Shown piece after piece: positions 8,102 to 17,762 of a stretch of 64,000 nucleotides of DNA (the first letter of the stretch is position 1; the number at the start of each line of letters is the position of its first letter). The position numbers and the translations under genes were made by a program. The stretch is from Psychrobacter sp. FDAARGOS_221. GTDB taxonomy: Bacteria; Pseudomonadota; Gammaproteobacteria; Pseudomonadales; Moraxellaceae. Location of the stretch: assembly GCF_002313155.2 (NCBI RefSeq), contig NZ_NWFK02000001.1, positions 744,001 through 808,000 on the forward strand, read 5' to 3'. The notes beneath the pieces are model-generated. The model had not been told where the DNA came from. It saw nothing but the letters and a program-made list of their open reading frames with translations, and did no database searches.

Positions 8102-10639
8102 GTGCATCACAACCCATCAAGCAACAAGCTGCAGCAAACACACTCAAAAAAACACCCCACCAATACCCCACCAAATCCTGAACAACAACGTGGTTCGGTG
8201 GTTAGCTTTTTGCTGCTCATCATTATTATAGTGGGCATGCTCGTCTTAGCCATGTATCTGATTAAGCAAGACAGAGTGATTACTACTAAGTTTGAAGGTA
8301 AGCGCTGGAACATTCCGGCCAAGGTTTACTCACAACCATTAGAGCTGTATCAAGGCGCACCACTGACCACTAAAAACCTAGATACCTGGCTAGATCTGCT
8401 CAATTACAAATCCAGCTCAAATTATGATCGTACCGGCACCTATAATAAGTCGTCTGGTCAGTATATCATTCATACCCGTGGATTTAGTTATAGCGCCAAT
8501 GATGTTGATCCTGAACAAGTGATTAAGATTAAAATTCAGGACTCTAAAGTTGTCAGTATCCAAAGCACTCAGCCCAATGATACAGGTATTGTGCGCATTG
8601 AGCCGGCAACCATCGGTGGCATCTATCCTGATAATAATGAAGACCGTATTGTATTGCCAATCTCAGAGATTCCTCAGCCCTTAATTGATGCTCTGATTGC
8701 GACTGAAGATCGCAGTTTTTATCAGCATAAAGGGGTATCAATCAAAGGCATTGGTCGCGCCATTTATAACAACCTGCAAGGCGGCTCGATGCAAGGTGGC
8801 TCAACTATCACTCAGCAATTGGTTAAAAACTTCTTTTTAAGCTCAGACCGTACCTTAAAGCGCAAAGCCAATGAAGCGGTAATGTCATTACTGCTTGAGC
8901 TGCATTACGATAAAAACGAAATTCTACAGACCTATTTAAATGAAATTAACTTAGGTCAAAATGGCAATCGCTCTATTAATGGCTTTGGTTTAGCTGCGCA
9001 GTTTTATTTTAATCAACCTTTAAAAGAGTTGCGTCTTGACCAGCAGGCGATGCTTGTTGGTCTGGCTAAAGGCACCAGTTATTACAACCCACGCCGTAAC
9101 CCTGAGCGCGCGTTAGAAAGACGTAATACGGTATTGGCCAATATGCTAACCACTGGCAAAATTGATCAAGCAACCTACGATGAAGCCATTGCTCAGCCAT
9201 TAGATGTGGTCGCAAAACCAAGTACAGGTAAAAGCCTATTCCCTGACTTTATGGATGTGGTTAAGCGCGAACTACAAAACAACTATCATGCTGAAGACTT
9301 AAAGAACGAAGGCCTTAAAGTCTTTACCACCATGGATCCGATTGCCCAGTTGGCTGCCGATGCCGCAGTAGATAAGCAGCTTAAATCACTGCGTAATCGC
9401 AGCAGCAAAACCAAGTCACTGCAAGCAGCTTTGGTGAGCGCCAATCCAAGCTCTGGTGAGCTGGTCGCTGTGGTCGGTAGTGGTAGTGAGTTTACTGGGT
9501 TCAACCGTGCTGTTGATGCCAAGCGTCAAGTGGGGTCATTACTGAAGCCATTCATTTATATGCAGGCCATTGAAAGTGGTAAATATAACCTTGCCAGCCC
9601 AGTCAATGACAACCCAGTGACTTTAAGTATGCCGGACGGCTCAACCTGGAGTCCAAAGAATTATGACGGACGTGATCATGGCTATGTGCCTTTATTAACC
9701 GCCTTGTCTAAGTCTTACAACCAAGCAGCGGTTAATACCGGCGTTGAATTTGGCGTGTCGCCATTTATCAATCAAATGCATCGTTTGGGTATTACAGAAG
9801 AGATACCGACCTACCCATCTATCTTCTTGGGATCGGTTGAGCTGAGCCCAATGCAAGTATTGGGTATGTATCAAGTAATGGCCGCTGGCGGCTTTAGAAC
9901 GCCACTGATTAGTATTCGCTCTGTGGTTGATAATCGCGGTCAAATCCTACAACGCTCAGGATTAGACACCAAGCGCAGTATCGCTCCAGATGTGAACTAT
10001 GTCACTAACTATGGCCTACAAGAAGTGGTGCGTAGTGGTACAGCGACCTCTATCAAATCACTGGGTAGCAAGTTGAATCTGGCAGGTAAAACTGGAACGA
10101 CTAATGACTATCGTGATGCCTGGTTTGCCGGTTACAGTGGCAACTATGTGAGTGTGGTTTGGGTCGGTCGTGATGATAACCAGCCTATCAGTCTTAGCGG
10201 CGGCAGTGGTGCCTTGCCAGTATGGAAAGATTATATGAACCGCCTACGTTTAACACCAGTTGAGCTGATGCAGCCTGATAGTGTCGAATGGTTGTGGTTA
10301 GAGACTGGGACTGGCAAGCTGTCACACGAAAGCTGTGAAGGTGCGCGTTTTGTGCCAGTGCTTAGTAAGTACTTACCTGAAGAAGCCAGTGAGTGTGCGT
10401 TAAACATCTATCAACAAGAGCAAGAACGTCAACGCTTACAGTGGTTTAGAAATCAGCACAAAGGACTATTAGACCAAAGCCGTCAGTTAGATGACGATGC
10501 TGAAGTAGAAGGTTTGCCAGAAGGCGAAGGTATCTCACAATCAGAAGCATCTGAGTCTCAACCGGTTGAACGAGAGGATAATAATGACAGCAATGACCGC
10601 AATGACACTTGGTATAATAAAGCACTAGAATGGTTCTAA
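8102..10639 (+). CDS. mrcB: Penicillin-binding protein 1B, bifunctional peptidoglycan synthase
   Basis: A class A PBP that polymerises lipid II and cross-links peptidoglycan. Order: short Gln/Pro-rich cytoplasmic tail; one membrane anchor (about 34-54); UB2H-like region; GT51 glycosyltransferase with catalytic Glu202 in TEDRSFYQHKG and GGSTITQQL (232-240); transpeptidase with SLLK (Ser479 nucleophile), SYN (538-540) and KTGT (663-666). The 845 aa is normal for the family. The C-terminal tail is acidic and low-complexity. The start is a GTG with GGTAA seven bases upstream; an ATG at 8085 is out of frame. A putative lipoprotein gene follows in the same direction. In E. coli PBP1B is activated by the lipoproteins LpoB/CpoB, so a functional link is possible but is inference. 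Confidence 0.95.
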   Translation: MHHNPSSNKLQQTHSKKHPTNTPPNPEQQRGSVVSFLLLIIIIVGMLVLAMYLIKQDRVITTKFEGKRWNIPAKVYSQPLELYQGAPLTTKNLDTWLDLLNYKSSSNYDRTGTYNKSSGQYIIHTRGFSYSANDVDPEQVIKIKIQDSKVVSIQSTQPNDTGIVRIEPATIGGIYPDNNEDRIVLPISEIPQPLIDALIATEDRSFYQHKGVSIKGIGRAIYNNLQGGSMQGGSTITQQLVKNFFLSSDRTLKRKANEAVMSLLLELHYDKNEILQTYLNEINLGQNGNRSINGFGLAAQFYFNQPLKELRLDQQAMLVGLAKGTSYYNPRRNPERALERRNTVLANMLTTGKIDQATYDEAIAQPLDVVAKPSTGKSLFPDFMDVVKRELQNNYHAEDLKNEGLKVFTTMDPIAQLAADAAVDKQLKSLRNRSSKTKSLQAALVSANPSSGELVAVVGSGSEFTGFNRAVDAKRQVGSLLKPFIYMQAIESGKYNLASPVNDNPVTLSMPDGSTWSPKNYDGRDHGYVPLLTALSKSYNQAAVNTGVEFGVSPFINQMHRLGITEEIPTYPSIFLGSVELSPMQVLGMYQVMAAGGFRTPLISIRSVVDNRGQILQRSGLDTKRSIAPDVNYVTNYGLQEVVRSGTATSIKSLGSKLNLAGKTGTTNDYRDAWFAGYSGNYVSVVWVGRDDNQPISLSGGSGALPVWKDYMNRLRLTPVELMQPDSVEWLWLETGTGKLSHESCEGARFVPVLSKYLPEEASECALNIYQQEQERQRLQWFRNQHKGLLDQSRQLDDDAEVEGLPEGEGISQSEASESQPVEREDNNDSNDRNDTWYNKALEWF

Positions 10640-10754
10640 TGCTTTAACATCAATTGAGCAGCAGTCAATCAAGTCACCGGTTCAATCAGGCTTAGCGTTA
10701 TCTCTGCTGTTTGGTTGTCAATACCAAACTGCTATGACCACACTGTTTCTAAGC

Positions 10755-10860
10755 TTGGGTCTGTTAAACTATGTTTATCTAAATCAAGGGTTATCTCAAT
10801 CAAATACATTTGGATTGAAACGCACTTGATTGCCATATGTTAAAGTTTAGCAGACCCTAA
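10755..10860. repeat. Nested 101-bp imperfect palindrome
   Basis: The outer arms GGGTCTGTTAAACT (10757-10770) and AGTTTAGCAGACCC (10844-10857) are complementary except for one G/T-type mismatch. Nested inside are AATCAAG / CTTGATT (10782-10788, 10825-10831), TCAATC / GATTGA (10796-10801, 10813-10818) and a central AAAT-ac-ATTT. All arms share one centre near 10807. The element lies between the mrcB stop and the lipoprotein start and has no T-run. It could be a mobile-element-like hairpin (MITE/REP type), an RNA structure or a decayed palindrome. Confidence 0.65.
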
Positions 10861-10918
10861 ATGATCTTCTAACGCCTATTGCCTATTAATCTGACGCCAA
10901 TTATTAACGGACTCAAGC

Positions 10919-11347
10919 ATGTATATGCCTTCTATTATTCGAGCAACACGCCGCTTTCAATCCTTTATCACTCCCATTGGTTTCGCTGTGCTAATGACAG
11001 GCGCAATAACTGGCTGTCAGACGACCGAAGGCTTATCTGGGCCAGCATCAACACCGGCCCAATCTACTCAGACGACTCAAACGCCTAATTCGTCGCAAAA
11101 TCAGACACCTTCTGTCATTACTACCACGCCCAATGATAGTCAAAACACCACAGAGCAAACAAGTCATACATCAGGCTCAGCATCGACGCCTACATCATCA
11201 CCTTCTCCAACAGAACCAGTTGTTATTGATAACTCACAAACATCGGCGACGACGTCTACTCCAGCACAACCTAAGCCTGATAATAGTCCATCTTCAGCAG
11301 AGCCTATAGCTGAGCTACCAGTAGAAACTGACTTATATAGAGCCTGA
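10919..11347 (+). CDS. Proline/threonine/serine-rich lipoprotein, N-terminal fragment (frame broken)
   Basis: The 142-residue product has a hydrophobic signal region (about 15-34) ending in the lipobox-like sequence AITGC, with Cys34 as the expected lipidated residue, then a long disordered Thr/Ser/Pro/Gln-rich linker. Translation ends at a TGA (11345-11347), but the same style of sequence (IEPEVSVKPSEPATPTPIKP) continues at once in the frame shifted by one base and runs into a TPR domain (next entry). The switch lies between 11325 and 11345, around the TATATA at 11333-11338. Losing two bases of a TA repeat would explain it: one more TA would read DLYIEPEVS without a stop. So this is most likely half of one gene, broken by mutation, by sequencing error or by slippage. 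Confidence 0.6.
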   Translation: MYMPSIIRATRRFQSFITPIGFAVLMTGAITGCQTTEGLSGPASTPAQSTQTTQTPNSSQNQTPSVITTTPNDSQNTTEQTSHTSGSASTPTSSPSPTEPVVIDNSQTSATTSTPAQPKPDNSPSSAEPIAELPVETDLYRA

Positions 11348-11555
11348 AGTATCAGTAAAGCCCTCTGAACCGGCAACCCCAACACCGATTAAGCCTGCGC
11401 CAGCTACCAGAGTTGAGCCCATTACCCCTCCACCTAGACCAGATGCTAAGACCACTCAGCAAATACTGCTCGATCAGGCGCGTCAAAACAGTGGGCAGAC
11501 CACAAGGCCAACCACAACCATCCAAGATGGCAATGACCTTCCTGCCTTTCGTAAA

Positions 11556-11852
11556 TTGATGGATACAGGAGTGAATCAGCTGCGCCAAGGTCAGCTAAGT
11601 GCTGCGCAAAGCACTTTTACTCGTGCACAGCGTTTGGCACCGCAATCGTCAGCGGTTTATTTCTATTTAAGTCAGGTTGCGTTAAAACAAAACCAACCGT
11701 TAAAAGCGGAAGCCATGGCCCGCCGTGGCTTGGTCGTGGCTCAGTCATCAGCGCGGAAAAAGGCCTTATGGCAACTGGTATTGATGGCAGCACAAGATCA
11801 AGGCAATACCCGTGTTATTAACGAAGCAAGAGCTGCACTGGCTCAGTTTTGA
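11556..11852 (+). CDS. TPR domain, C-terminal part of the split lipoprotein
   Basis: From the first in-frame ATG this encodes 98 residues, but the frame is open from 11325 and its upstream part continues the Pro/Thr-rich linker of the preceding fragment. The domain LRQGQLSAAQSTFTRAQRLAPQSSAVYFYLSQVALKQ is a tetratricopeptide pair: small residue at position 8 of each helix and the Ala-Pro turn. TPR lipoproteins act as periplasmic docking factors. Next to mrcB an accessory role in peptidoglycan synthesis is conceivable, by analogy with CpoB/LpoA, but is not shown. No ribosome site is evident at 11556, which supports its being part of a longer gene rather than a separate one. Confidence 0.6.
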   Translation: MMDTGVNQLRQGQLSAAQSTFTRAQRLAPQSSAVYFYLSQVALKQNQPLKAEAMARRGLVVAQSSARKKALWQLVLMAAQDQGNTRVINEARAALAQF

Positions 11853-12087
11853 TAGCCGGTTTTTATAACTAATTTTGATAGTCGACTGATACAGTAGCTG
11901 CCGTTGCTTTATTTGACTGTTATATAACCGACATTCAGGCTAAAATAAAGCATGCTGACTGTTAACTTAAAACACTTAAATTAAAGCGTTAAAGCACACC
12001 CTTTCAGTTAATAAGTTATATCGATTACATTAAATAAAAACAGACTACCGAATCTCGGTACTGGTATCAATTTTTCTAAGGAATATT

Positions 12088-13011
12088 ATGGATTGGCAAC
12101 AACTGCACCTACAATGTGCAAAACAAGACGTTGAACTGGCAGAAACCTTACTATTAGAATCAGGTGCGTTATCAATTAGCTTAGAAGATGCCGGTGACCA
12201 GCCGCTATTCGAACCGCTTCCTGGCCAATCCCCTCTTTGGGATGAGGTCATCTTAACCGGCCTGTTTAGCGCAGACAATGCTCAAGATATCGAAGCTTTA
12301 GCTCAGACTATTGCTGTTGAGGTTAATGCCAGTCGCGTATGGACCACTGCCCTAGCTGATACTGATTGGGAGCGTGAGTGGATGTCACATTACGTGCCGA
12401 TTGAGTGCACTAATAATTTATGGATCGTACCAAAGTGGATGACACCGCCCAATCCTGATGCAATTAACATTATGATGGACCCAGGTCTGGCTTTCGGTAC
12501 CGGATACCATGCCACTACCCGCTTATGTTTGGACTGGTTGACCGATCAAGACTTAAAAGACAAAGTGGTTATTGACTACGGCTGTGGCTCAGGAATCTTA
12601 GGTATTGCCGCGCTTTTACTCGGTGCTAAGCAAGTCTATAGTGTCGATATTGACCCTCAAGCGGTACTGGCAACCAAGCAAAATGCAGAGCGCAACCAAG
12701 TTAATGATCAGCTTGAAGCGTTTTTGCCTGACGACTTTGCCGAAGCATTCTCATCAGGACGCATTGCACAAGCAGACATCATTACTGCCAATATCTTAGC
12801 TAAACCATTAATGGATTTAGCTCCTTACTTAGCCACCTTAATTAAGCCTGCTGGCGGTATTGTATTGGCCGGCTTAATCTCTGAGCAATTAGAGGATGTC
12901 AAACAGGCCTACAGCCCATGGTTTAATTTAGATGGCCATCACAGCTATGAAAAGCAAGATGATGCACACTGGCATCGCTTATCTGGCACACTGACTGTAT
13001 CGCCTAAGTAG
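12088..13011 (+). CDS. prmA: Ribosomal protein L11 methyltransferase
   Basis: PrmA trimethylates lysines and the N-terminus of ribosomal protein L11 using S-adenosylmethionine. The 307-residue length is close to the E. coli protein (293). The N-terminal substrate-recognition domain (1-60) is followed by the family hallmark DPGLAFGTGYHATTR (131-145), the SAM motif DYGCGSGIL (163-171), DIDPQAV, and the N-x-x-x-P motif NILAKP. AAGGAATATT precedes the ATG. The order prmA-fis-purH matches related Moraxellaceae; a 9-bp inverted repeat separates prmA from fis. Confidence 0.96.
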   Translation: MDWQQLHLQCAKQDVELAETLLLESGALSISLEDAGDQPLFEPLPGQSPLWDEVILTGLFSADNAQDIEALAQTIAVEVNASRVWTTALADTDWEREWMSHYVPIECTNNLWIVPKWMTPPNPDAINIMMDPGLAFGTGYHATTRLCLDWLTDQDLKDKVVIDYGCGSGILGIAALLLGAKQVYSVDIDPQAVLATKQNAERNQVNDQLEAFLPDDFAEAFSSGRIAQADIITANILAKPLMDLAPYLATLIKPAGGIVLAGLISEQLEDVKQAYSPWFNLDGHHSYEKQDDAHWHRLSGTLTVSPK

Positions 13012-13067
13012 AGTTTTTTATTTTAACAACTGACTTAAATCAGTCGTTAATACGCTATTAATTAAAA

Positions 13068-13090
13068 TGCTAGCAGCTCAACTGCTAGCA
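13068..13090. repeat. 9-bp inverted repeat between prmA and fis
   Basis: TGCTAGCAG / CTGCTAGCA is a perfect stem with a 5-nt loop, 33 bases ahead of the fis start and without a T-run. It is either a weak prmA terminator or a structure in the fis leader. I cannot decide between them. Confidence 0.45.
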
Positions 13091-13122
13091 ACCGTCACTA
13101 CAGTAATTGATTTGATACTACC

Positions 13123-13425
13123 ATGAGCAACCAACTATCTTCACACAATAACCCAAGCCCTGCCATCCATGAAGACCTGGCATTGGGTGCTGTACCTCGT
13201 GCCCCACTACGTCAACATGTTCAGCATGCCGTTGAGCAGTACTTTATTGAGCTTGAAGGACAAACCCCGACCAACTTGTATCAAACCATCTTACAAGAGG
13301 TTGAAAAGCCGTTATTAGAAGTGGTACTGGCTCAAACTGATGGCAATCAATCTAAAACAGCGTTAATACTTGGTTTAAATCGCGGCACATTAAGAAAGAA
13401 AATGCAGCTGTATGGCCTGATGTAA
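13123..13425 (+). CDS. fis: Fis family nucleoid protein / transcription factor
   Basis: Fis is a small dimeric DNA-bending protein that shapes the nucleoid and activates rRNA/tRNA promoters in fast growth. The 100-residue product has a variable N-terminus (1-35), a middle helix region and the C-terminal Fis-type helix-turn-helix QSKTALILGLNRGTLRKKMQ (75-94), as in NtrC C-termini. In enterobacteria fis follows dusB; here it sits between prmA and purH, as in relatives. The ribosome site is poor. A terminator follows at 13489. Confidence 0.93.
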   Translation: MSNQLSSHNNPSPAIHEDLALGAVPRAPLRQHVQHAVEQYFIELEGQTPTNLYQTILQEVEKPLLEVVLAQTDGNQSKTALILGLNRGTLRKKMQLYGLM

Positions 13426-13488
13426 ACCCTCACCTATCTTAATGGCACCCAAACTTAACATTTATTATTACGCATTATCTAAAAACAG

Positions 13489-13508
13489 AGCACCTTAAAC
13501 CGGGTGCT
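13489..13508 (+). terminator. fis terminator
   Basis: Stem AGCACC / GGTGCT with an 8-nt loop followed by TTTTTTATT. Confidence 0.75.
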
Positions 13509-13670
13509 TTTTTATTAATAACCCTTTGTCATCTGTTATAATAGCTGCTTGCGCCAAGTGGCATTAAACAGTTGTCATTTAAGCCGTAGTCAACTGCTTA
13601 ACTTAGCACTATGCAACCCTGATCATTGCATCTAACTCTCTTTTTTATCGTACACACTATGGGAAAAACT

Positions 13671-15245
13671 ATGTCTGATAAGCCGTACGCTCTTATTTCT
13701 GTTTCTGATAAATCAAACGTCGAAAGCTTTGCAAAAGGCCTGATTGAAGCAGGATACGACCTATTATCTACCGGTGGCACTTATCGCCTACTATCTGAAA
13801 ATGGCATCGCCGTTACAGAAGTTGCCGATTACACAGGCTTTGCCGAAATGATGGATGGCCGTGTTAAAACATTGCATCCAAAAATTCATGGCGGTATTTT
13901 AGGTCGCCGTGGTCAAGATGATGCTGTTATGAGCGAACATGGTATTCGCCCTATTGACCTAGTGGTCGTTAACCTATATCCATTCGCACAAACGGTTGCT
14001 AAGCCTGATGTCACCAAAGCAGATGCTATTGAGAACATCGATATTGGTGGCCCAACCATGGTTCGTTCAGCAGCTAAGAACCATGAGCATGTTGCCATTG
14101 TTACTAGCCCAGCCGACTATGACGCTATCTTACAAGAGCTAAAACAGTCTGGTAGCTTATCGCAGCAAACTCGCTTTGACCTAGCAGTTAAAGCGTTTGA
14201 GCACACGGCTCAATATGACGGCATGATTGCTAACTTCTTAGGCAGCCGCTTACAATCATTTGATGAGCCTGAAGACTTTTCACGTACCTTCAACCTACAG
14301 CTGCAAAAAGCACAAGACTTACGCTACGGTGAAAACCCACATCAAAAAGCCGCTTTCTATGTTGAGACCAATGGTTCAGGCGAAGGCAGTATCTCAACTG
14401 CTCAGCAGCATCAAGGTAAAGAGCTGTCATATAACAACATCGCGGATACTGACGCCGCTTTAGAGTGTGTTAAATCATTTAGCGAATCAGCCTGTGTGAT
14501 TGTTAAACATGCCAACCCTTGTGGTGTTGCGATTGATGCAGATCAGACTCAAGCCTACAAAACTGCCTTTAGCACAGACCCTGAGTCTTCTTTTGGTGGC
14601 ATTATCGCCTTTAACCGTCCTCTAAGTGTAAAAACGGCTCAGGCCATTGTTGATACACAGTTTGCAGAAGTCATTATTGCACCAAGCCTAGAAGAAGGTG
14701 TGCTAGAAGTCACTGCGAAGAAGAAAAACGTACGCGTTCTGACTTGTGGCCAGCTACCTGACCCACAACAGCGTGCACCTCAGTTAGACTACAAACGTGT
14801 CACTGGCGGCTTATTAGTCCAAAACCAAGATTTAGGTTTAATCGGTATTGATGACCTTAAAGTAGTCACTGACCTACAGCCTACAGCGGAACAAATGAAT
14901 GATTTATTATTCACCTGGACCGTAGCGAAATACGTTAAATCTAACGCCATCGTCTATGGTAAAGATCAGCGTACCGTTGGTATCGGTGCTGGTCAGATGA
15001 GCCGTGTTAACTCAGCACGCATTGCAGCGATTAAAGCAGAGCATGCGAATCTAACCACTCAAGGTGCGGTGATGGCTTCTGATGCCTTCTTCCCATTCAG
15101 AGATGGTATCGATAATGCGGCTGAAGTCGGTATCAAAGCCATTATTCAGCCAGGTGGCTCTATCCGTGATGATGAGACCATTGCCGCTGCTAACGAACAT
15201 GGCATCGCTATGGTATTTACCGGTATGCGTCATTTCCGTCACTAA
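13671..15245 (+). CDS. purH: Bifunctional AICAR transformylase / IMP cyclohydrolase
   Basis: PurH catalyses the last two steps of de novo purine synthesis, AICAR to FAICAR to IMP. The N-terminal MGS-like cyclohydrolase domain (about 1-145) includes [12 protein letters not shown]. The C-terminal transformylase carries the LRYGENPHQ and KHANPCGVA motifs and ends in [10 protein letters not shown], which is typical. The frame is open upstream to a TTG at 13626, and an ATG occurs at 13659. The ATG at 13671 is preferred because GGGA lies seven bases upstream and the protein then begins directly with the conserved [11 protein letters not shown]. The length of 524 fits the family. A strong terminator follows. 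Confidence 0.97.
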   Translation: MSDKPYALISVSDKSNVESFAKGLIEAGYDLLSTGGTYRLLSENGIAVTEVADYTGFAEMMDGRVKTLHPKIHGGILGRRGQDDAVMSEHGIRPIDLVVVNLYPFAQTVAKPDVTKADAIENIDIGGPTMVRSAAKNHEHVAIVTSPADYDAILQELKQSGSLSQQTRFDLAVKAFEHTAQYDGMIANFLGSRLQSFDEPEDFSRTFNLQLQKAQDLRYGENPHQKAAFYVETNGSGEGSISTAQQHQGKELSYNNIADTDAALECVKSFSESACVIVKHANPCGVAIDADQTQAYKTAFSTDPESSFGGIIAFNRPLSVKTAQAIVDTQFAEVIIAPSLEEGVLEVTAKKKNVRVLTCGQLPDPQQRAPQLDYKRVTGGLLVQNQDLGLIGIDDLKVVTDLQPTAEQMNDLLFTWTVAKYVKSNAIVYGKDQRTVGIGAGQMSRVNSARIAAIKAEHANLTTQGAVMASDAFFPFRDGIDNAAEVGIKAIIQPGGSIRDDETIAAANEHGIAMVFTGMRHFRH

Positions 15246-15294
15246 GCCGATAGCAGTAAACCGATATATAGTTAGTTTTTAGCAAACAACAAAA

Positions 15295-15322
15295 AGCCGC
15301 TTTAGTGATAACTAAAGCGGCT
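15295..15322. terminator. Bidirectional terminator between purH and ppiD
   Basis: A perfect 12-bp stem AGCCGCTTTAGT / ACTAAAGCGGCT with GATA loop, five A before and six T after. It serves convergent purH (+) and ppiD (-). Confidence 0.93.
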
Positions 15323-15407
15323 TTTTTGTAACGTTCAATTTTTACAACATTTAATATTAACTATCTAGCCTATAGAGCAAGCTGTTTGGTTCAACGGCCA
15401 CTAAACC

Positions 15408-17282
15408 TTAAAGACCGCCTACCTCATTGATCACAGCTTCGTTCTCTTTAATAGGCGTTGATACACGTAGATATTCAATATAATCGCTGAACTGCTCTTG
15501 TCCGCGGGTATCTCTCATATCAAACATCACTTGTGCCAACTCAGCTTGTGGGACATCTTTCATAGAGCCCTTATCAATAGAGCCTAGCACCAATACTGTC
15601 GCACCGGTATCTGTGATATCAGAGACCGACAACAGTTTATCGCCTTCGGTGTCTTGACTAAATGCCATCGCCTTCTCCTCTGTGGTTAACAGTGGATTTT
15701 GACGGTTAATTTTACCCAATGGACTAAAGGTAACGCTGGCAGCAGACATACCTTTATCATTCACCGTTTCCATGATGCGCTTGGCTTCAACCAATGCCAA
15801 TTCACTGGCTTTTTGCTTGGTTAAGGTCTCTTTAATCTGTGCAGTCGCTTCTGCCAATGTTAACGGAGCAACCGGGCGATAATTGGTAGGTTGTACCCAT
15901 AAGGTGCCAGAGTTAACTTTAACACTTGGACTGACTGACTCATCTTGAATGGTGAAGTCATCAAAGGCAGCTTCAATAACCGCAGGCTGACGTAGCTCAG
16001 TTTGATTATTAACCTTGGTATAATCTTTTAGCTTATGTACCGTCAGCTCTTCTTGCGCGGCAATTTCTTCGATACCCACCCCATCGGTCGCCATATCATT
16101 AATGCGCATGATTTTATCAGCGATCAGCTCTTCTTTTTTCTGACGCTCAGCTTGTGCCGTTAACTCTTCACGCATCTGTTCAAGCGTTGGCATATCATCA
16201 CCAGACATCTTGGTGACCTTAAATAACTGATAACCAAAGCTGGTTTTTACTGGAGCTGAAACTTGACCCACACTTAACGATTCGATAGCTTTAGCAACTT
16301 TTTGACCGTCTTCACCGAATGCATCTGGGTTGAAGGTACCAATATCACCGCCTTTCGGGGCACTGACAGAGTCTGCCGAATATTCCTTGGCCAATGCAGC
16401 AAAGTCTTCGCCATCTTTGATACGCTGTTCAAGTTGCTTGATGGTATCTTGGGCCTTATCACCTGTAATCAAAATTTGGCTGATTTGCTGAGTATAGTTA
16501 CCAACAAAGCGCGCTTTATACGCATCATATTGAGCCTGAATCTCATCTTCTGTCACAGGACTGACCGTCAACGCTTCTGGATCCAGCTTAATGTAAGACA
16601 GGTCAACCATAGCTAAGCTATTTAAGTCATTTTTATGTTCATTATAATAGTTTTCAATCTCAGCTTGCGACACAGTCACTTTGTCTTGGAATTGCTCCCA
16701 TGGCAGGCGGTAGACCCATGCATCACGTGTCTCTAGCTGCAATGCTAACAAATCATTGATATCCGCTTCAGGATACAAGGCAGTCTGAGCAACACTGGCG
16801 TATAGCTGCATTAAGTTTAACTGCTGACGATACTCAGCGAATAACTGATCTTTAGTAATGCCCTGCTGTTGTAATGCAAAGGCAAAGCGATCGTTTGAGA
16901 ACTGACCATCTTGATCTAAGTACTGTGGATCTTGTAGCAAGATATTATTAATAACGCTATCAGATACGTGCATACCCAGTTGTTCAGTTTGATTGCGCAA
17001 CAAGGCACGGTTAATCAAACTTTTTAATACTTCTTTGTTTAATACATTGGTATTAATGGCACTGGCTTCAACACCACCTTCTAACAACTCTGTTCGACGA
17101 GTATTGATGCTGTTTTGATAGTCCATACGGCTAATAGATTGCTCGCCGACTTTCGCCACTTCATTAACACTTGTTCCGCCACTAAAATAACTTTCCAGCC
17201 CCAGTATCGCTAATGGCGATAGACACAGCATTAAGAAAATTCTTCCAGGCCAACTTTTGAGAAAATTACGTATCGATTCCAT
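15408..17282 (-). CDS. ppiD: Periplasmic folding chaperone / peptidyl-prolyl isomerase-like PpiD
   Basis: PpiD is anchored in the inner membrane and helps proteins leaving the Sec translocon. The 624-residue product has a short cytoplasmic tail, one membrane segment (14-34), a SurA_N-type chaperone region (about 40-180), one parvulin domain (about 266-357; GEDFAALAKEYSADSVSAPKGGDIGTF) and a second SurA-like C-terminal part. The length matches E. coli PpiD (623). It follows hup, the same order as E. coli hupB-ppiD, with a terminator hairpin between, so ppiD probably also has its own promoter. Confidence 0.94.
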   Translation of the reverse strand: MESIRNFLKSWPGRIFLMLCLSPLAILGLESYFSGGTSVNEVAKVGEQSISRMDYQNSINTRRTELLEGGVEASAINTNVLNKEVLKSLINRALLRNQTEQLGMHVSDSVINNILLQDPQYLDQDGQFSNDRFAFALQQQGITKDQLFAEYRQQLNLMQLYASVAQTALYPEADINDLLALQLETRDAWVYRLPWEQFQDKVTVSQAEIENYYNEHKNDLNSLAMVDLSYIKLDPEALTVSPVTEDEIQAQYDAYKARFVGNYTQQISQILITGDKAQDTIKQLEQRIKDGEDFAALAKEYSADSVSAPKGGDIGTFNPDAFGEDGQKVAKAIESLSVGQVSAPVKTSFGYQLFKVTKMSGDDMPTLEQMREELTAQAERQKKEELIADKIMRINDMATDGVGIEEIAAQEELTVHKLKDYTKVNNQTELRQPAVIEAAFDDFTIQDESVSPSVKVNSGTLWVQPTNYRPVAPLTLAEATAQIKETLTKQKASELALVEAKRIMETVNDKGMSAASVTFSPLGKINRQNPLLTTEEKAMAFSQDTEGDKLLSVSDITDTGATVLVLGSIDKGSMKDVPQAELAQVMFDMRDTRGQEQFSDYIEYLRVSTPIKENEAVINEVGGL

Positions 17283-17355
17283 AGTACATATCAGTCATTG
17301 GTTAATAAAAAGGTAACGCCCTATCATACGTGAAAATAAGGTCTGACACAAAAAA

Positions 17356-17375
17356 AACGCACCCTAAGGTGCGTT
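17356..17375 (-). terminator. hup terminator
   Basis: On the minus strand AACGCACC-ttag-GGTGCGTT followed by a T-run (the A-run at 17351-17357). It lies between hup and ppiD. Confidence 0.85.
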
Positions 17376-17424
17376 ATTATGTACTAAAGACAGCATTCTC
17401 ACTTAACTGAGCACGAATATCGGC

Positions 17425-17697
17425 TTAGTTTAAACGATCTTTAAGACCTTTACCTGCTTTGAAATGTGGTACGCGGCTTGCTGGAATTTGTAACTCAGCA
17501 CCAGTTTTAGGGTTACGGCCAGTGCGTGCTTTACGCTCTTTTACGCTGAATGTACCAAAACCTACCAATGAAATTGTGTCATTGTTTTCTAGCGCTTCAC
17601 CAACACTTTCCATCATAGCATTTAAAGCGTCAGCAGCTTGAGTTTTGTTAAGACCGCTTTTTTCAGCAATGCTATCAACCAATTCTGATTTATTCAT
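17425..17697 (-). CDS. hupB: HU family DNA-binding protein
   Basis: HU is an abundant histone-like DNA-bending protein. The 90-residue product shows the whole family fold: helical dimerisation part MNKSELVDSIAEKSGLNKTQ, GFGTFSVKERKARTGRNP with the DNA-contacting arm, and the C-terminal FKAGKGLKDRLN. The length is exact for the family. GGA lies eight bases before the ATG. A possible sigma-70 promoter is at 17734-17762 (next entry). The neighbour ppiD supports the hupB assignment rather than hupA. Confidence 0.95.
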   Translation of the reverse strand: MNKSELVDSIAEKSGLNKTQAADALNAMMESVGEALENNDTISLVGFGTFSVKERKARTGRNPKTGAELQIPASRVPHFKAGKGLKDRLN

Positions 17698-17733
17698 AAA
17701 GAGTTCCTTTAAAAGATTTAAATTCGGGGATAA

Positions 17734-17762
17734 ATTCTATCGCTTAAATGTCAATTAAGCAA
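17734..17762 (-). promoter_or_regulatory. Possible hup promoter
   Basis: Minus strand: TTGCTT, 17-bp spacer, TAGAAT, about 37 bases upstream of the start codon. Confidence 0.4.
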
